DNA of 5,428 nt from Candidatus Thorarchaeota archaeon. GTDB taxonomy: Archaea > Asgardarchaeota > Thorarchaeia > Thorarchaeales > Thorarchaeaceae. The stretch is taken from positions 1 through 5,428 of the forward strand of contig JAEORG010000437.1 of the NCBI GenBank assembly GCA_016841005.1. The letters run 5' to 3'. This document shows, in pieces, positions 1 through 5,099 of this stretch (positions are counted from its first letter, which is position 1; each line of letters opens with the position of its first letter). The position numbers and the translations under genes were made by a program. Under the pieces are notes generated by a model, which had not been told where the DNA came from, did not search any database, and was given only the letters and a program-made list of their open reading frames with translations.

Positions 1-120
1 ATGCACCCACTCTGGATCATAGTCCTTATCGACTATCTCATCAGCTACATCGAAGTTTGGTTTACTCCACATCTCTTCATACCAGCGTCTTCCGATGTCT
101 TCATTTCGTTCTTTAGACAT
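1..120 (-). CDS. SnoaL-like / NTF2-fold protein, N-terminal 40 residues (partial)
   Basis: Reading the minus strand from an ATG at 120 gives 40 codons with no stop before the window edge. The peptide begins MSKERNEDIGRRWYEEMWSK and continues through a segment with the pattern NFDVADEIVDKDY. This looks like the first helices of SnoaL-like polyketide-cyclase or ester-cyclase proteins (NTF2 fold), which typically start with a helix containing RRWYEEMW-like residues, then a helix ending in an acidic 'D-E-I-V-x-x-D-Y' segment. Family members are usually 130-150 residues, so about two thirds of the gene lies outside. An AGGA sits 9 bases before the ATG (130-133 on the minus strand). The gene starts 22 bases after the stop of the upstream VOC gene on the same strand, so the two are probably one transcript. 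Substrate and enzymatic activity cannot be told; many NTF2-fold proteins are not enzymes. Confidence 0.72.
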   Translation of the reverse strand, partial: MSKERNEDIGRRWYEEMWSKPNFDVADEIVDKDYDPEWVH

Positions 121-142
121 GCTGACTCATCCTGAGATTGAT

Positions 143-520
143 TCATTCTTTATTGAACTGAAGCAATTCAAGAACATTTCCAGATGGATCTCGCATCGCC
201 ATCACGAGACCAGCGACAAATGCCTGAGGTTGGTCGTGTAAGAATTCCACTCCCTTTGCTCTGAGTTCCTTTGATGTTTTATTGATGTCTTCGGTTTCAA
301 CACCAAGGACAACCTGTGAGAACCCTGGATATTCAATTCTCCCTGCATTCTCCACTTTTTCAAGAATAATAGGCGGCCCCTCATTCTCAAGTCGTACTAT
401 ACACCCATCATCATACCTCTCGACTTCTTTGAAGCCAAGTTTCTCGCAATAGAACTCCACTGCCTTGTTCATGTCATCCACATAGATTCCAATAACACAA
501 ATACTGGTCAACTGAAACAC
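143..520 (-). CDS. VOC superfamily (glyoxalase/bleomycin resistance/dioxygenase fold) protein
   Basis: This 125-residue protein has the length and layout of a single-domain VOC protein made of two beta-alpha-beta-beta-beta modules. The first module holds VIGIYVDDMNKAVEFYCEKLGF (residues 9-30), the typical opening strand, helix and 'FY...LGF' motif; it ends in a strand with E54. The second starts at SQVVLGVET (68-76) and ends in the hallmark 'DPSGNVLELLQF' (111-122). By alignment with metal-binding relatives the ligand positions would be V9, E54, Q69 and E118, so the first ligand, usually His, Gln or Glu, is missing. This may mean altered metal binding or a non-metal role; true glyoxalase I activity is doubtful. 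The start is GTG (520-518), with an in-frame TAG four codons upstream and an AGGA 7 bases before it. Starting at the next Met (residue 17) would remove the first strand. The product is probably cytosolic and may act with the downstream SnoaL-like protein; substrate unknown. Confidence 0.9.
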   Translation of the reverse strand: MFQLTSICVIGIYVDDMNKAVEFYCEKLGFKEVERYDDGCIVRLENEGPPIILEKVENAGRIEYPGFSQVVLGVETEDINKTSKELRAKGVEFLHDQPQAFVAGLVMAMRDPSGNVLELLQFNKE

Positions 521-531
521 CTCTAAATCCT
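521..531 (-). promoter_or_regulatory. Shine-Dalgarno region of the VOC gene (supports GTG start)
   Basis: On the minus strand AGGA (531-528) lies 7 bases before the GTG at 520. Together with the in-frame TAG just upstream this fixes GTG as the start. Confidence 0.55.
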
Positions 532-587
532 ATGAAAGATTATCATATCTCCATAAGTATTAGTTTTCGCGCATCTGAAGTTCATAT

Positions 588-598
588 TCCTTAAGTAC
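588..598 (+). promoter_or_regulatory. possible archaeal TATA-like element before the MFS gene
   Basis: The AT-rich block TCCTTAAGTAC is centred about 25 bases before the ATG at 619. No SD-like purine run precedes that ATG. This spacing is what a leaderless archaeal transcript would show. The element is a poor match to the consensus TTTATATA, so the call is tentative. Confidence 0.25.
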
Positions 599-617
599 CG
601 GTTTGAGTTCAGTACCG
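594..617 (+). repeat. direct repeat AGTACCG x2 just before the MFS start codon
   Basis: The 7-mer AGTACCG occurs at 594-600 and again at 611-617, a 17-base period, with the second copy ending one base before the ATG at 619. The position between the TATA-like block and the start codon fits a repressor site. Seven-base repeats also arise by chance, so function is an inference. Confidence 0.35.
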
Positions 618-618
618 T

Positions 619-1863
619 ATGGTATCTGAGGACGCTGAACGAGAGCAAATATGGAAAGACCGCTATCTCGGAATTCAGAGTCTCTTCTACTTTGCTCAAG
701 GTATTGCTATGGGAGCTCTGCTCTTCCTAACAGCATTCCTTGGATACTTGAATGTTGATGACTTTGAGAGAATCCTCTTCCAAGCTGTAATCTGGATACC
801 ATGGTATCTCAAGATATTTTTCGGTATTCTCTCAGATAATCTTCCCATTGGTAATTTTGGACGACGCAAACCCTACATGCTGCTTGCGGGTGTTGTGGGA
901 ATTATCGGTTGGATCACAATTCCCCTCTATACCGAGTTTTCGTTATTTCTAATTCTATCTGGCATCCTAGCATCATTTGGGACTGGTATGAGTGATGCAA
1001 CAATTGATGCATTGGCGGTCGAGATCACACCACAACGACGAAGAGGTGCCTTACAAGGAGCATCATGGGGATTTAGAGGATTAGGACTTGGGATAACTAC
1101 GCTTTTTGCTGGCCTATTTGCTGATGCTAATGAGTGGTTTATAGTATTCTCATTTCCAGGTATGCTTGTCAGTCTTTCTTGCTTCTTGGTTCTCCTCTTT
1201 AAGGAGAATCCTTTACCAGAAGATTTCAAGAGAGTTAGCATAAAGGAGTACAGAACAGCATTCTCAAGTAAGAATGTACAGTTGTGTATTCTATTCAACC
1301 TCTTTGCTGCAGCGTCGATATCCATACTCTCACTCGTTCAGACCCTGCTCGAGGTTGGACTTGGATTCGACCTTTTCACAGTTGGAATCGTGTTTTCATT
1401 TTTCTCTGTTGGATTATTTCTGGGCTCACTAACATTTGGAATTCTTGGAGATCGAATATCTGTCCGAACAACACTGCCAATGAATTCTGTAATTTATGCT
1501 GCAGTTATTATCTCTGCACTAATCATCAATCTACAGCATACAGTCTCAGCAATGGTCTTCTTCTTTGTTGTTGGATTTACTTCTGGAGGTTATCAGGTTA
1601 CCCAGCTAAGAATAAGTATGGACAACTCGCCCATTATTGTTTCAGGCACAATCTTCAATCTCTACAATAGTATAGCCAACTTGGGTCTTATTGCAATAGG
1701 CGCTATTTCCATAGCTGCATTCGAATCTTACGTTGGAAGCTACCAGATTGCTTGGCAGCTTGCATGGGTTTTCCTTCTTATTGCGCTCATCCCAGGCTAC
1801 TATCTCACTAAGACCACTCAGAAAAATGTAGAAACAGCTGAAGAGATTAAGGTAATCAATTAG
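619..1863 (+). CDS. MFS transporter, BT1 / folate-biopterin transporter-like branch
   Basis: This is a 414-residue integral membrane protein with about twelve hydrophobic segments (roughly residues 19-44, 52-72, 85-104, 107-125, 150-168, 172-194, then after a polar central loop 220-240, 252-276, 286-305, 309-328, 340-366 and 376-397), the normal MFS layout and length. The loop between segments 2 and 3 reads PWYLKIFFGILSD (61-73) followed by GNFGRRKPYM (78-87). Segment 4 holds SDATIDALAVE (125-135), with the acidic residues D126, D130 and E135, and then RRGALQGASWGFRGLG. These three blocks resemble the 'PWxxKPxxGxxSD...GYRRRPY' and 'DxxxDAxxVE' signatures of the BT1 family. A second, weaker motif A copy is FGILGDRISVRT (273-284). 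The role is secondary transport across the cytoplasmic membrane, probably ion- or exchange-driven; the substrate cannot be predicted and need not be a folate. No SD precedes the ATG. It is divergent from the VOC gene and is followed in the same direction by a UbiE-like methyltransferase. Confidence 0.88.
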   Translation: MVSEDAEREQIWKDRYLGIQSLFYFAQGIAMGALLFLTAFLGYLNVDDFERILFQAVIWIPWYLKIFFGILSDNLPIGNFGRRKPYMLLAGVVGIIGWITIPLYTEFSLFLILSGILASFGTGMSDATIDALAVEITPQRRRGALQGASWGFRGLGLGITTLFAGLFADANEWFIVFSFPGMLVSLSCFLVLLFKENPLPEDFKRVSIKEYRTAFSSKNVQLCILFNLFAAASISILSLVQTLLEVGLGFDLFTVGIVFSFFSVGLFLGSLTFGILGDRISVRTTLPMNSVIYAAVIISALIINLQHTVSAMVFFFVVGFTSGGYQVTQLRISMDNSPIIVSGTIFNLYNSIANLGLIAIGAISIAAFESYVGSYQIAWQLAWVFLLIALIPGYYLTKTTQKNVETAEEIKVIN

Positions 1864-1938
1864 AAATCGCTAGCTGCCCTATGGTGAAGATTATCTAGTG
1901 GATGAAATATCCTTGGACAATTAGTGGAATGTGTTCTA

Positions 1939-2631
1939 ATGAGCAAAGGTGTTCTCAAGGTTTTCTCAGAGGTCGCTCATCACTATGAGCTAGTGAATCA
2001 TGTTCTAACAATTGGCCTCGACATCCCATGGAGAAAAAGAGCTGCACAAGTGGCTGCCTCAGGCGGAGGCAAGCTATGGCTTGAGGTCTGTAGCGGGACT
2101 GGAGATATGGCTGTGAACCTTCAGAAACTTGCAGGTCCTGATACTAAGATAGTAGTTTCTGACTTCTCACTACCTATGATTATCAGAGCTAGTAGAAAAG
2201 AAGAATTACGTACAGCAACAATTTCACTCACGGACTCATATAGACTACCGTTCCCAGACAACACATTCAATTTAGTTGTAATCTCATTTGCAACACGAAA
2301 CATCACCCCAAATCGTGAAAAACTGCTACTATTTCTTCGAGAGGTTCGCCGTATCTTGAAACCAGATGGTCGTTTCATCAATCTTGAAACCAGTCAACCA
2401 TCATCGTTACTTGTCAGAATCGCTTTCCGTTTTTACACAAAACAAGTAATCAAGGTAGTAGGTCGTATCATATCCGGATCCAAAACCGGGTATGCATACC
2501 TTGCCCACACTGTTTCCAGATTCTTTAACGCAGAGGACCTTTCCAACATTCTTTTTGAATCTGGCTTTTCTAAGGTGAACTATATCACAATGACCTTTGG
2601 AGCTGTAGCTATCCATAAGGCTGTGAAATGA
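1939..2631 (+). CDS. ubiE/menG-like: UbiE/MenG/COQ5-family SAM-dependent C-methyltransferase
   Basis: The 230-residue product has the length of MenG proteins (about 230-250). Family blocks appear in order: VFSEVAHHYELVNHVLTIGLD-x-PWR (8-32; canonical 'VFDxIAxxYDxxNHxLSxGxDxxWR'), the SAM-binding motif LEVCSGTGD (48-56), DFSLPM (75-80), LPFPDNTFNLV (103-113), ATRNI (118-122; canonical 'GLRNV'), RRILKPDGRFINLETSQP (137-154), FYTKQVIKVVGRIISGSKTGYAYL (165-188) and a C-terminal FGAVAIHK (220-227). The known family reaction is C-methylation of the quinone ring in menaquinone or ubiquinone synthesis, acting on a membrane-bound prenylated substrate. For an archaeon a menaquinone-type substrate is the natural guess, but no other quinone gene is in the window. 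Variants include E49 where Asp is usual, T119 for Leu, and T151 for Phe in 'LEFS'. An in-frame GTG at 1924 would add five residues (MECVL); the ATG at 1939 is preferred because a TGGA lies 10 bases upstream and its N-terminus matches family length. It follows the MFS gene after 75 bases. Confidence 0.88.
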   Translation: MSKGVLKVFSEVAHHYELVNHVLTIGLDIPWRKRAAQVAASGGGKLWLEVCSGTGDMAVNLQKLAGPDTKIVVSDFSLPMIIRASRKEELRTATISLTDSYRLPFPDNTFNLVVISFATRNITPNREKLLLFLREVRRILKPDGRFINLETSQPSSLLVRIAFRFYTKQVIKVVGRIISGSKTGYAYLAHTVSRFFNAEDLSNILFESGFSKVNYITMTFGAVAIHKAVK

Positions 2632-2679
2632 ATTTCATCGGATTGTTACTGATATGATTGATACTCTGGTTTGATGAAT

Positions 2680-3933
2680 CTACAATCTGACTACCTTTCC
2701 CTCAATTCTACTCCTCTCAGCAGCAAAGGGCATCAAGTGTGTTTCCAACGTTTCTTCAGGTCCTGAAAGAATTAAGCTTGGATCATTATGCATTACTGCA
2801 GACACGAAGGTATCGATCAAGGCATAATCCCCACCACCATGTTCTCCGAGTGAACTAGGAATACGCGGGGCGTCGATGGTTGTATCCATAATCTCCGTTT
2901 TTCCACTCAGAAATTGATGTAACTGAATCTTCTTACTGTTTGCATAAATCTCTCCATAGCTTCCGAAGATTCTGGTTTCCCTTTGCCTAGCTTTGGTGAA
3001 TCCGGTCATCGTGAATGAAGCTGTTTCTCCACCTTCAAATTCCATGTTTACTACCTGATGGTCCACAACATCATTGTCACAGTCATATACGCAGCGACCA
3101 TAGGGTCCATTTCTGAGCTCACGGATGATTCCTCCTTTCGTCATCTCTGAAGTGATTATACTCAATGGCCATCCAGTCTTGCCACGTTCGAAGAGTCCTA
3201 GATAGAACCTCTTTGCTGAATATGGACACTCTGGTTCATACTGACACTCCATACAATTATCTCCCGAAGTTGCAGGTTTGTTTTCACTACGAAAGTGTGT
3301 CAGTGACCCAAATGATGACACAGACGTACATTTCTTGCCTATGATGTATCTTATCCAATCAAGATCATGACAGGATTTAGCGAGCAACATAAAGGATGAC
3401 TCCTTCTCATTCCTCCAGTTTCCTCTTACGAACGAGTGTGCCTGATGCCAATATCCAACAGGTTCAAGATGCTGAAGACTTATGACATCTCCAATTATAC
3501 CCGAATCGAGAATCGCTTTCAACTTCTGAGTATATCTAGTATATCTAAGAACATGACCCAATGCGAAGATGATGTCATTTGAGAGAACTTCCTTTGTTAT
3601 TGTTCGACAGCTCTTCTCGTCAGGTGCCATAGGTTTCTCCAGTAGAATGTGGTATCCTCTCTTAGCAAATGCTATAGCAGGATCTCGATGCATATGATCC
3701 TGAGTTGCGATTATTACTGCATCCGCGAATTTCTTTCTCTTCGCCATATCCTTCCAATCAGTGAAAACATTCTCTCCGGGTATGTTGTAATCATTTACCA
3801 TCTTCTCTCGATAGAAATCACGTGGTTCTGCAACGCCAATAATTTGTGCTCTCTTCGGGTGTTCCTTGGCATAGGATGCATACACGAATCCCCGGTCTCC
3901 GGCACCTGCAATTATCAACTTGACTGGATCCAT
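2680..3933 (-). CDS. Gfo/Idh/MocA family NAD(P)-dependent oxidoreductase
   Basis: Using the ATG at 3933 the product has 417 residues. An N-terminal Rossmann domain starts KLIIAGAGDRG (5-15, the dinucleotide motif), followed by GVAEPRDFYREKM (33-45), AVIIATQDHMHRDPAIAFAKRGYHILLEKPMAP (72-104) with the hallmark EKP at 99-101. The C-terminal alpha/beta domain has SFMLLAKSCHDLDW (180-193), where K186 and the H189-x2-D192 pair match the catalytic region of the family, and ends with HGGGDYALIDTFV (365-377). The family oxidises or reduces sugars, inositols and related polyols, or acts on sugar nucleotides; the exact substrate is not predictable. A cysteine group C227-x2-C230-x5-C236 and C281-x3-C285 may bind a structural metal. 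The open frame extends 26 codons further to a TTG at 4011, but the ATG at 3933 has a GGAG 6 bases before it and places the Rossmann strand near the N-terminus as usual. Likely cytosolic: no signal peptide. Convergent with the methyltransferase, 48 bases between stops. Confidence 0.9.
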   Translation of the reverse strand: MDPVKLIIAGAGDRGFVYASYAKEHPKRAQIIGVAEPRDFYREKMVNDYNIPGENVFTDWKDMAKRKKFADAVIIATQDHMHRDPAIAFAKRGYHILLEKPMAPDEKSCRTITKEVLSNDIIFALGHVLRYTRYTQKLKAILDSGIIGDVISLQHLEPVGYWHQAHSFVRGNWRNEKESSFMLLAKSCHDLDWIRYIIGKKCTSVSSFGSLTHFRSENKPATSGDNCMECQYEPECPYSAKRFYLGLFERGKTGWPLSIITSEMTKGGIIRELRNGPYGRCVYDCDNDVVDHQVVNMEFEGGETASFTMTGFTKARQRETRIFGSYGEIYANSKKIQLHQFLSGKTEIMDTTIDAPRIPSSLGEHGGGDYALIDTFVSAVMHNDPSLILSGPEETLETHLMPFAAERSRIEGKVVRL

Positions 3934-3939
3934 CTCGTT

Positions 3940-3953
3940 CTCCTGCCTAGGAG
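3940..3953 (-). promoter_or_regulatory. Shine-Dalgarno GGAG inside a small hairpin, oxidoreductase gene
   Basis: On the minus strand the sequence CTCCT-AGGC-AGGAG forms a perfect 5-bp stem with a 4-base loop. Its 3' arm holds the GGAG that lies 6 bases before the ATG at 3933. The SD decides the start codon over the upstream TTG at 4011. If the stem forms in the mRNA it would hide the SD. Confidence 0.55.
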
Positions 3954-3967
3954 GTTTGTTATCTGGT

Positions 3968-3976
3968 TCATAAATG
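3968..3976 (-). promoter_or_regulatory. possible TATA-like element of the oxidoreductase gene
   Basis: The minus strand reads CATTTATGA here, an AT-rich block about 40 bases before the ATG at 3933. A start of transcription about 25 bases downstream would fall near 3945, giving a short leader that just includes the SD. Weak match to the archaeal consensus. Confidence 0.3.
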
Positions 3977-3992
3977 ATACATTTCAATGTAT
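3977..3992. promoter_or_regulatory. perfect inverted repeat ATACATT-TC-AATGTAT, candidate operator
   Basis: The arms ATACATT (3977-3983) and AATGTAT (3986-3992) are exact reverse complements with a 2-base centre. The site abuts the TATA-like block on the minus strand, 44 bases before the oxidoreductase start, where archaeal basal factors (TFB/TBP) bind. The symmetry and position suit a dimeric helix-turn-helix regulator. Function is inferred from position and symmetry only. Confidence 0.45.
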
Positions 3993-4011
3993 ACCCCACT
4001 CTTGATGACAA

Positions 4012-4133
4012 GAAAAATGAATAATCACAAGTGAAGGAACATTAAGGCGGGGATTTTTGGATTGAGCCCTGTTCTTTTTCCCCATCCCAAAACATAAAAC
4101 AAATCAGTTAACTATTGTTCATTGTGAAATACC
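4012..4133. other. divergent intergenic region between the oxidoreductase and the small barrel gene
   Basis: This stretch contains no convincing gene. It holds two small palindromes, TCAC-AA-GTGA (4025-4034) and AGTTAACT (4106-4113), and a C/T-rich run near 4071-4087. An A-rich block AAAACATAAAAC (4089-4100) could serve as a TATA-like element for the plus-strand gene at 4134, which would put transcription start near 4120. Confidence 0.4.
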
Positions 4134-4427
4134 ATGACTATTGTGATGCTATACCACACTACCGTTAAATCTGAGGCTGTCGGAAAAATGGATGAACTCA
4201 GAGGCGAATTCAAGACCATCTATGAAAAACATGGCATTGATGTACTTGGTCGATGGAAAAGCGTTGAGAACCCACACGAAAGCTACTATATGGTCAAGTA
4301 TGAGAGCGAAGATGACTATCAGCATAAGACACGAACCCTTCATGATGATGAACAATACTTGCGTCTAACATCTCAGCTTAATGAAATAAGAACAGATTTC
4401 AAATCCATAAGACTAGTTCCGCAGTAG
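4134..4427 (+). CDS. small dimeric alpha-beta barrel protein, NIPSNAP/ABM-like
   Basis: The 97-residue protein fits one ferredoxin-like alpha+beta barrel domain: strand TIVMLYHTTV (2-11), a long amphipathic helix about 13-33, strand GIDVLGRWKSVE (34-45), strand SYYMVKYES (50-58), the 'SEDDYQHKTRTLHDDEQY' helical stretch (58-75) and a last strand DFKSIRLVP (88-96). The long helix followed by 'G-I-x-x-x-G-x-W' and a strand ending in 'Y-x-S-x-x-D' is typical of NIPSNAP-domain and ABM (antibiotic biosynthesis monooxygenase) proteins, which form dimers. Family functions range from heme- or quinone-related oxygenation to unknown; no catalytic set is evident here. Cytosolic: no signal or membrane segment. 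The ATG is preceded by GTGA 6 bases upstream, a partial match to the archaeal SD (GGTGA). The stop codon lies in the loop of a hairpin. It precedes the membrane protein gene by about 54 bases. Confidence 0.75.
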   Translation: MTIVMLYHTTVKSEAVGKMDELRGEFKTIYEKHGIDVLGRWKSVENPHESYYMVKYESEDDYQHKTRTLHDDEQYLRLTSQLNEIRTDFKSIRLVPQ

Positions 4428-4432
4428 CGGAA
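4417..4432 (+). other. perfect 6-bp hairpin enclosing the stop codon
   Basis: TTCCGC (4417-4422), loop AGTA, GCGGAA (4427-4432) form a perfect stem rich in G-C pairs. The TAG stop (4425-4427) spans the loop and the first base of the 3' arm. No T-run follows, so it is not a classical intrinsic or archaeal terminator. It may mark the 3' end or protect the mRNA. Confidence 0.45.
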
Positions 4433-4441
4433 AGCGCAGAG

Positions 4442-4450
4442 TTCTTAATC
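4442..4450 (+). promoter_or_regulatory. possible TATA-like element before the membrane protein gene
   Basis: TTCTTAATC is centred about 27 bases before the GTG at 4473 and 36 before the ATG at 4482. With no SD at either start, this spacing would suit a leaderless or short-leader archaeal transcript. Weak consensus match. Confidence 0.22.
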
Positions 4451-4481
4451 GCTCGTTGATTCACTTTGATATGTGGACCGA

Positions 4482-5054
4482 ATGGGAGATTTCGAGATAG
4501 AACCTACTATGAATATTACTAAAAAGCAAGTAGCAAACAGAGTGTCAATCGTAGCACTCTTGATGTCGACTCTTGCATTTTTCGCACCAGTCGCCTCATC
4601 TGGTTACGCATCTGGCATTGATTATTTTATTATTATCTCCGCATTCTTCTGGGCACTCACTATTAGTCCTCATTATTTTGTTTTCCAGTTTTTCAATCCA
4701 ATCACTCTAATGATGATGGTTCCATTTCTGCTGTTTCGAATTGCATCAGTATATCAGATATCCCGATACTATCAGGGAAAAACAACAAAAGGGCGAGCAA
4801 GAATAGGCGCATTTATTGGTGATGCTCCTTTTCTCATCGTTTACATGTTCATCTTCATTACAGTGGGCTTTTACGGTGGGATCGGACTCAATTTCCCGTT
4901 ACCAATAATGATGATTGTAGGGCTTCTATTATTATGGAAGTTTCCTGTTCATGAGGCTACCGTTCCTTGGGAGGAGGAGGGTGAACCCACCTACTGGTGG
5001 GAGAATGTTTCAGAAGATGAACCTGAACCTGCTGCAGATAATCAACCTTGGTAG
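4482..5054 (+). CDS. unrecognised multi-pass membrane protein with acidic, Trp-rich C-terminal tail
   Basis: I do not recognise the family. Reading from ATG 4482 gives 190 residues; numbering here follows that start. Four or five hydrophobic segments are visible, at about 21-38, 45-61, 72-92, 111-132 and 138-154. Between the third and fourth lies a short basic loop (SRYYQGKTTKGRAR, about 94-107), which by the positive-inside rule should face the cytoplasm. After the last segment comes a hydrophilic tail (155-190) with runs of Glu/Asp and Pro and the tryptophans of VPWEEEGEP, YWWEN and the final QPW. The start is uncertain: an in-frame GTG at 4473 adds three residues, and an ATG at 4509 would shorten the N-terminus by nine without touching the first membrane segment. 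None has a good SD. A TATA-like TTCTTAATC (4442-4450) lies 23-40 bases upstream, so a leaderless start is possible. Placement between the barrel gene and an amidotransferase gives no clear functional hint. Confidence 0.75.
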   Translation: MGDFEIEPTMNITKKQVANRVSIVALLMSTLAFFAPVASSGYASGIDYFIIISAFFWALTISPHYFVFQFFNPITLMMMVPFLLFRIASVYQISRYYQGKTTKGRARIGAFIGDAPFLIVYMFIFITVGFYGGIGLNFPLPIMMIVGLLLLWKFPVHEATVPWEEEGEPTYWWENVSEDEPEPAADNQPW

Positions 5055-5099
5055 ACTTTACATGCACCAGTTCTGTTAGATATTCTGAGGCTATCAACC

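Noticed and set aside
927..1325. 132-codon open frame on the minus strand inside the MFS gene
   Set aside because: It lies wholly within the transporter gene, is low in recognisable motifs and reads as the antisense shadow of hydrophobic codons.
1284..1670. 128-codon plus-strand frame overlapping the MFS gene
   Set aside because: Out of frame with the well-supported transporter; rich in Cys, Trp and Ser in a non-protein-like pattern.
2632..2679. TTCATC...GATGAA pairing in the convergent gap as a bidirectional terminator
   Set aside because: Only 6 pairs with a 33-base loop and no T-run on either strand; too weak to call.
3649..4005. 118-codon plus-strand frame opposite the oxidoreductase
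   Set aside because: Antisense to conserved Rossmann-domain sequence, with no recognisable domain.
4050..4085. GGGGA...TCCCC pairing and T-runs as a terminator or riboswitch
   Set aside because: Five pairs across a loop of more than 20 bases, with no plus-strand gene directly upstream to terminate and no known riboswitch motif.
4471..4500. Ten-codon ORF from ATG 4471 (out of frame with the membrane protein) as a leader peptide
   Set aside because: It ends at a TAG at 4498-4500 inside the membrane protein gene and has no SD or regulatory codon run; chance is sufficient.
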